DNA of 48,883 nt from Rhodoferax sp. (GTDB lineage Bacteria > Pseudomonadota > Gammaproteobacteria > Burkholderiales > Burkholderiaceae_C), in NCBI GenBank assembly GCA_009693325.1, contig SHXM01000003.1, forward strand, positions 1 through 48,883, given 5' to 3'. Shown here in pieces: positions 45,166-48,883 of the stretch. The notes under the pieces were generated by a model. That model was not told the origin of the DNA, searched no databases, and saw only the letters and a program-made list of their open reading frames with translations. Position numbers and translations under genes: made by a program. Position 1 is the stretch's first letter. Every line of letters starts with the position of its first letter.

Positions 45166-46503
45166 TCAGGCGCTTGGCAGGCTGGCAAACGCCGCATCGA
45201 GTGCATCCGCCAGGCGATCGATGATCAGGTCGAGGTCCTTGTCTTGCACCGTGAATGGCGGAGCCAAAAGAATATGGTCGCCGCGGCGGCCATCGATGGT
45301 TCCACCCATGGCATAAACCAACAAGCCGCGCGCCATCGCCTGCTGACGAATGCGGGCGTTGAGTTGCAGTGTTGAATCAAACGGACTTTTGTCTCCTCGG
45401 TCAGCCACGATTTCAAAGGCCTGCAGCAAGCCACGGCCCCGGATATCGCCCACATGCCTATGGCCACCCAAAGCCGCCTCGAGTCGGCCGCGCAGCGCAT
45501 GACCTTGAATCCGGGCGGCATCAACCAACTGGTCGCGCTGCACTATGCGCTGGACTTGGAGCGCTGCGGCGCAAGCAACTGGATGCCCCATATAGGTGTG
45601 GCCATGCATAAAGCGGCCGCTGCCCCGCGCAAAAACATCATGGATTTTGCGTTGCACCAAAACTGCGCCTATCGCTTGGTAGCCACCCCCCAGACCCTTG
45701 GCTACGGCCATCAGGTCGGGAACAATCCCCTCCTGCTCAACGGCATGCATGGCGCCTGTGCGACCCATACCGCACATGATCTCGTCGGCGATCAACAAAA
45801 CTCCGTGACGCTCGCAGACCGCGCGTACACCCTTGAAATAGCCCGGTACCGCCGGCACTGCGCCCAGGGTTGCGCCAACCACGGTCTCGACACAAAAGCC
45901 GATCACATTCTCGGGGCCCAGGCGCAAAATTTCCGCCTCGAGTTCGCCCACCAACCTCAGGCCATATTGCTCCGCCGATTCATGCAGAAGTCGGTCCCGG
46001 TACTCGTAACAGGGCGCCACATGGGTGACGTCAAAGAGAAGCGGCGCAAACTGGGCACGGCGCATGGCATTGCCACCCACGGCCAAAGCGCCCAAGGTAT
46101 TGCCATGGTAGCTTTGCCGACGGCCAATGAAATGGCGGCGCTGAGGCTGACCGATTTCGACGAAATATTGACGCGCCATCTTCAAGGCCGCCTCCATCGC
46201 CTCAGAGCCGCCCGACACCAAAAAAACATGCGACATGCCGGCGGGAGCCCGCTCTAGCAAGACCTCGGCCAATTCTTCTGCAGCACGGCTGGTGAAGAAA
46301 CTGCTGTGCACATAGTCCAACCGCCCCAGCTGGGCAGCCACCGCTGCAATCACCTCGGGATGGTTGTGGCCCAGGCAGGAAACCGCAGCGCCGCCACAAG
46401 CATCGATATAAGTTTTACCGTTGGTATCGGTGATTTCAAGTCCGCTGGCCGAGGCTGCCTCGGGCATAAGCGACTGGGTGTGACGGTGAAACACATGGGT
46501 CAT
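45166..46503 (-). CDS. Class III aminotransferase (omega-amino acid type)
   Basis: This 445-residue PLP enzyme is a class III transaminase. It has GGAAVSCLGHNHPEV at 37-51, SGGSEAMEAALKMAR at 97-111, Asp240 in LLIADEIMCGMGRTG and the PLP Lys269 in AVAKGLGGGYQ. The MTHVFHRHTQSLMPE opening resembles transaminases for omega or diamino acids, including the DoeD-like ones of ectoine breakdown. ATG 46503 has a GGAGG 8 nt upstream. Amino donors cannot be told from sequence. With the DoeB-like deacylase 4 kb away, a deacylation-transamination sequence is conceivable. Confidence 0.85.
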   Translation of the reverse strand: MTHVFHRHTQSLMPEAASASGLEITDTNGKTYIDACGGAAVSCLGHNHPEVIAAVAAQLGRLDYVHSSFFTSRAAEELAEVLLERAPAGMSHVFLVSGGSEAMEAALKMARQYFVEIGQPQRRHFIGRRQSYHGNTLGALAVGGNAMRRAQFAPLLFDVTHVAPCYEYRDRLLHESAEQYGLRLVGELEAEILRLGPENVIGFCVETVVGATLGAVPAVPGYFKGVRAVCERHGVLLIADEIMCGMGRTGAMHAVEQEGIVPDLMAVAKGLGGGYQAIGAVLVQRKIHDVFARGSGRFMHGHTYMGHPVACAAALQVQRIVQRDQLVDAARIQGHALRGRLEAALGGHRHVGDIRGRGLLQAFEIVADRGDKSPFDSTLQLNARIRQQAMARGLLVYAMGGTIDGRRGDHILLAPPFTVQDKDLDLIIDRLADALDAAFASLPSA

Positions 46504-46651
46504 GGTGGAGGCCTCCAAGCTGTTACCGGATGCGATTATGGGCAATTGGTGACCCGGTCGGATCAATGGCGCACGATGCGCTGGGGTCCAGCGGCCTGTT
46601 TGGTGCCGGGGCTCGGGTTAACATGATTGGCAGAATAGATCGGGGACAACA

Positions 46652-47770
46652 ATGAAAATAACTGATGTAGAGACAATTTTGCTGCGCCTGCCCGTCGTGC
46701 AAGAGATTGGCGATGGTTGCCAGACGATTTGTGTGATTCGCGTCCACACCGATGAAGGCATTGTGGGCATCGGTGAGGCGCATACCAACCCGCTGGCGGC
46801 GCGGGCCATCATTGATTCCCCCATGTACTCGGTGTCGGCACAGGGCCTCAAACATCTGCTGATTGGCGAAGATCCGCGCGACATCAACCGGCTGTGGGAC
46901 AAGATGTACAAATCCAGCCAAACCTATGGGCGCCGCGGCCTCTTGATGCACGCCATGTCGGGTGTCGATTTGGCGTTGTGGGACATTTTGGGCAAAGCCT
47001 CGGGGCTGCCGGTCTACCGACTGCTGGGAGGCGCGCGCAAGCGCGAGCACCTGGCCTACGCCTCGGACTTGTCGCAGCCCACGATTGAGGGCACCATTGA
47101 CTTGGCGCTGCAACACAAGGCGAGCGGCTACCGAGCGATGAAATTCGGCTGGGGTGCCTTAGGCAAAGACCGAAAGTCCGATATCGCCATGGCCGCCAAG
47201 CTACGTCAGGCACTCGGGCCTGATTTCGACATCATGATCGACATGGGATTCTCTGTGCCGCTTGACCATGCCATTCAGCTTGGCAGAGCCTATGCCGAGC
47301 AGGATTTGTTCTTTTTGGAAGAACCGCTGTCGCCAGATGACATCGGTGGTTTTGCCAAACTCGTAGCCGCTTCGCCCACGCCGATTGCCACCGGCGAAAA
47401 AGCCTCCCATGAGTTCGATTACTTGGACCTGATGGACCGAGGTGGTTTGCGCATCATTCAACCCGACATTGCGCGCATGGGCGGTATTTCAGCCATGCTG
47501 CGGGTGATCGCCCACGCCGAGGCCCGCAATGTGCGCGTGATACCGCATTGCTGGTCAACCGACATCCTGGTGGCCGCCACCCTGCACTGCATGGCGACCA
47601 TGCGTGACTGCCCCTATCTGGAGTACAACGCCACCGCCAACCCGCTGCGAACCGATTTATTGAGCACGCCAATCCGGCCGAAAAACGGCAGTATCAGCGT
47701 TCCCGATAAACCCGGGCTGGGCATCGAACTGCGCGAAGACACGCTCAAACGCTTTCGCTGGCAGCCCTGA
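46652..47770 (+). CDS. Enolase-superfamily racemase/dehydratase, mandelate racemase-like
   Basis: This 372-residue protein is a member of the mandelate racemase/muconate lactonising group. It has a capping domain (about 1-120) with the flexible loop near RLPVVQEIGDG, then a TIM barrel. The metal ligands appear as Asp197 (DMGFS), Glu223 (LEEP) and Glu249 (TGEK). An Asp272/His299 pair (QPDIARMGG, IPHCW) would supply the general base. On strand 2 a single Lys164 (MKFGWG) takes the place of the usual KxK. Reactions in the group include sugar-acid dehydration and racemisation. The substrate is unknown. It is the last catabolic gene before the mobile edge. Confidence 0.85.
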   Translation: MKITDVETILLRLPVVQEIGDGCQTICVIRVHTDEGIVGIGEAHTNPLAARAIIDSPMYSVSAQGLKHLLIGEDPRDINRLWDKMYKSSQTYGRRGLLMHAMSGVDLALWDILGKASGLPVYRLLGGARKREHLAYASDLSQPTIEGTIDLALQHKASGYRAMKFGWGALGKDRKSDIAMAAKLRQALGPDFDIMIDMGFSVPLDHAIQLGRAYAEQDLFFLEEPLSPDDIGGFAKLVAASPTPIATGEKASHEFDYLDLMDRGGLRIIQPDIARMGGISAMLRVIAHAEARNVRVIPHCWSTDILVAATLHCMATMRDCPYLEYNATANPLRTDLLSTPIRPKNGSISVPDKPGLGIELREDTLKRFRWQP

Positions 47771-47856
47771 ACCGACGGGTCTGTTTGAGACTTGGCTCTT
47801 GGGGCAAACTGGGCTCTGAGATCTGACAATCGAAGGCTTCAGGAAATTCTGTAAAA

Positions 47857-47884
47857 GTCCCTTGATTTGTGTCCCTTGATTTGT
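47857..47884 (+). repeat. Perfect tandem 14-bp repeat
   Basis: GTCCCTTGATTTGT occurs twice without a gap (47857-47870 and 47871-47884), just before the IS5-type remnant. It may be a slippage product. Confidence 0.7.
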
Positions 47885-47885
47885 G

Positions 47886-47912
47886 TTGACGAAACAAATA
47901 TTTTGCTATAAA
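47886..47912 (+). promoter_or_regulatory. Promoter-like sequence of the transposase remnant
   Basis: TTGACG (47886-47891) and TATAAA (47907-47912) lie 15 bp apart, directly before the ATG of the transposase fragment. The spacing is short for sigma-70, but both hexamers are close to consensus. Confidence 0.35.
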
Positions 47913-48020
47913 ATGCATAGCATTAAACAAGCCTCTTTGAACCTCGATCTTTTGTCCAAGAAGACCCGCAAGCAAATCTTTCTCGAAGAGATGGAAAAGG
48001 TGGTTCTGTCGCCGAACTTA
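47913..48020 (+). pseudogene. IS5-type transposase, N-terminal remnant
   Basis: Codons from ATG 47913 read MHSIKQASLNL and then KKTRKQIFLEEMEKVV, which matches the conserved start of IS5-family transposases (KKTRK.xFL.EME.VV). Similarity stops after about 36 residues (around LSPNLCA). The frame then continues as unrelated sequence into the convergent vapC end. No other part of the element is visible. The 47771-47912 stretch holds only the repeat and promoter listed. This is the scar of an IS. Confidence 0.7.
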
Positions 48021-48049
48021 TGTGCGACTGATGCACGACAACTCGTGAC

Positions 48050-48460
48050 TTACTGCGCCGTGTGGACCCAGTTCGCTGCTTCCAGCGCAGGCACCCGCGC
48101 GAACTCCCCCTTGTTGTTCGTCACCAGCACTAGGCCTTCGCTGCGAGCGTGCGCTGCAATATGCATGTCGTTCACACCGATCGGCTGGCCGAGTTTTTCC
48201 AAGGCGGCGCGAATGGCTCCGTAATGCTGCGCGGCCTTGGGGCCATAGGGCAGAACTTCTAGGCGGCTGCAAAAGTCCTCGATAGCGGCCAGGTTCTCAC
48301 TCACGCGGCTGCTTTTCTCCGCACCGTGCAAGAGTTCGGCGAGGGTAATGGAGGAAATTGCCATGCGGCTGGCGTTGGCGTTGAAGGTGGAAAGCACCTC
48401 GACGGGCCGCCGCTTCAACACGTAGATGACGATGTTGGTGTCCAGCAGGTAGCGCAGCAT
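48050..48460 (-). CDS. vapC: VapC-type PIN-domain toxin
   Basis: This 136-residue PIN-domain ribonuclease is the toxin of a VapBC pair. Such toxins typically cleave initiator tRNA or rRNA. The acidic residues of the metal site are Asp7 (LLDTNI), Glu42 (LAELLHG) and Asp98 (GVNDMHIAAHA). The fourth position is less clear, as TNNKGEF (114-120) has Asn where Asp is usual, with Glu119 nearby. The ATG shares its A with the vapB stop (TGATG), giving coupled translation. The gene runs toward the IS remnant. Confidence 0.9.
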   Translation of the reverse strand: MLRYLLDTNIVIYVLKRRPVEVLSTFNANASRMAISSITLAELLHGAEKSSRVSENLAAIEDFCSRLEVLPYGPKAAQHYGAIRAALEKLGQPIGVNDMHIAAHARSEGLVLVTNNKGEFARVPALEAANWVHTAQ

Positions 48461-48693
48461 CAGAGCGCTTCCCGCTCCGACTGATGCTGGGTGGCGCGCT
48501 CGAGCAGGAAGTCGTCGCTAACTGTGGGGCCACCCAGAAAGAAGCTGTCCCAAGTTTGGCCTAGGGGGGCGATGATGCGCTCGTTGCCTTTGGCGCGTAT
48601 TTCTACCTTTTGGACACCCTCGGGTAGACGCACGTCCAAAGGGAGGCGGACAGCTTGGGTGCGGTTATTGACGAAAACAGTGCCGATGGACAT
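48460..48693 (-). CDS. vapB: VapB-type AbrB-fold antitoxin
   Basis: This 77-residue protein begins MSIGTVFVNNRTQAVRLP, the swapped-hairpin AbrB/SpoVT DNA-binding motif of the VagC/VapB type. The first half (to about 45) binds DNA. The acidic C-terminal part (WDSFFLGGPTVSDDFL) should wrap the VapC active site. It overlaps vapC by one base. A good ribosome-binding site (AGGAG, 48700-48704) lies 6 nt before the ATG. As in other VapBC pairs, the complex probably represses its own promoter. Confidence 0.9.
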   Translation of the reverse strand: MSIGTVFVNNRTQAVRLPLDVRLPEGVQKVEIRAKGNERIIAPLGQTWDSFFLGGPTVSDDFLLERATQHQSEREAL

Positions 48694-48712
48694 GACTATC
48701 TCCTAAGAAAAT

Positions 48713-48731
48713 GTATATAGCAAGTGTATAC
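48713..48731. promoter_or_regulatory. vapBC operator candidate
   Basis: GTATA (48713-48717) and the self-palindromic GTATAC (48726-48731) are spaced by one helical turn plus two bases and overlap the -10 box and start region of vapBC, where VapBC would bind for autoregulation. Confidence 0.45.
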
Positions 48732-48751
48732 GGCAGCTCCGCAACAGTCAA
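48723..48751 (-). promoter_or_regulatory. Sigma-70 promoter of vapBC
   Basis: On the minus strand TTGACT (48751-48746) and TACACT (48728-48723) are separated by exactly 17 nt. The start should be near 48716, leaving a leader of about 23 nt that includes AGGAG. Confidence 0.55.
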
Positions 48752-48785
48752 TTGGGCGCTTTACAAATGTCGGGAGTAAATGAGT

Positions 48786-48818
48786 TGTCCGGTTTTTAGC
48801 AAGTAATCTGTCCGGTTT
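48786..48818 (+). repeat. Direct repeats at a left IS end
   Basis: TGTCCGGTTT occurs at 48786-48795 and 48809-48818, 23 nt apart, just before a transposase start. Repeated terminal sites of this kind are typical transposase-binding sites. The outer IS boundary was not determined. Confidence 0.55.
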
Positions 48819-48829
48819 GTGGAGGAGCA

Positions 48830-48883
48830 ATGCAACATGCCCCCATAAGCCGGGCCCGCTACATGCAGGAGAACCGGAAGATG
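48830..48883 (+). CDS. Transposase, N-terminal fragment cut by window edge
   Basis: Eighteen codons are visible from ATG 48830 (MQHAPISRARYMQENRKM), running off the right edge. A strong purine-rich ribosome site GGAGGAG precedes it and the terminal direct repeats lie immediately upstream, so this is the first gene of an insertion sequence. The opening is like that of IS481/ISNCY-group transposases, but 18 residues are too few to name the family. Confidence 0.5.
   Translation, partial: MQHAPISRARYMQENRKM

Noticed and set aside
40792-46503. Ectoine degradation cluster
   Set aside because: DoeB-like and DoeD-like proteins are present, but there is no ectoine hydrolase, diaminobutyrate dehydrogenase or ectoine transporter, and the genes are not in one operon.

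Overview
This window looks like the chromosome of a GC-rich betaproteobacterium of the order Burkholderiales, most likely a Comamonadaceae member related to Rhodoferax or Polaromonas. That placement is an inference from gene order (hfq-hflX-hflK-hflC, ispG-hisS-yfgM-bamB-der, sucA-sucB-lpd-zapE) and from the protein sequences. No rRNA, tRNA or CRISPR array was recognised.

The left third (1-16259) is a dense housekeeping block on the minus strand. Reading from the right it holds rluD, scpB-rluB, ndk, rlmN, pilF, rodZ-like, ispG, hisS, yfgM-like, bamB, der, hfq, hflX, hflK, hflC and the first codons of a DUF2065 gene. Most junctions are short gaps or stop/start overlaps, so most of these genes are probably co-transcribed. 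The block covers RNA modification, chromosome segregation, isoprenoid and histidyl-tRNA synthesis, outer-membrane assembly, ribosome GTPases and FtsH control. bamD faces the other way at 16272.

The second block (17041-26257, minus) is a 2-oxoglutarate dehydrogenase operon, sucA-sucB-lpd. It runs on into zapE, a small exported protein of unknown function and a DinG/YoaA-type iron-sulfur helicase. Next come prpE, an isochorismatase-fold hydrolase and an acuI-type acrylyl-CoA reductase (26422-30094, minus). PrpE and AcuI both yield propionyl-CoA. A secreted NlpC/P60 peptidase (plus) and a DUF6172 gene follow.

The right third (31152-47770) is catabolic and more accessory in character. A minus-strand operon (2-hydroxyacid dehydrogenase, gluconokinase, a small unknown protein, gluconate 5-dehydrogenase, L-idonate 5-dehydrogenase) would take idonate and ketogluconates to 6-phosphogluconate. 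Divergent from it is a five-gene peptide/opine-type ABC importer followed by a DoeB-like zinc deacylase. A mixed-strand group then holds a second 2-hydroxyacid dehydrogenase, a class IV transaminase, a threonine-aldolase-type lyase, a class III transaminase and an enolase-superfamily enzyme. No regulator gene is present between 30 and 48 kb, but several intergenic repeats there look like operators. This island is the most plausible place for an undescribed catabolic route. I see no clearly unprecedented system.

The right edge (47771-48883) is mobile in character: a decayed IS5-type transposase start, a vapBC toxin-antitoxin pair and the left end of another insertion sequence cut by the window edge.
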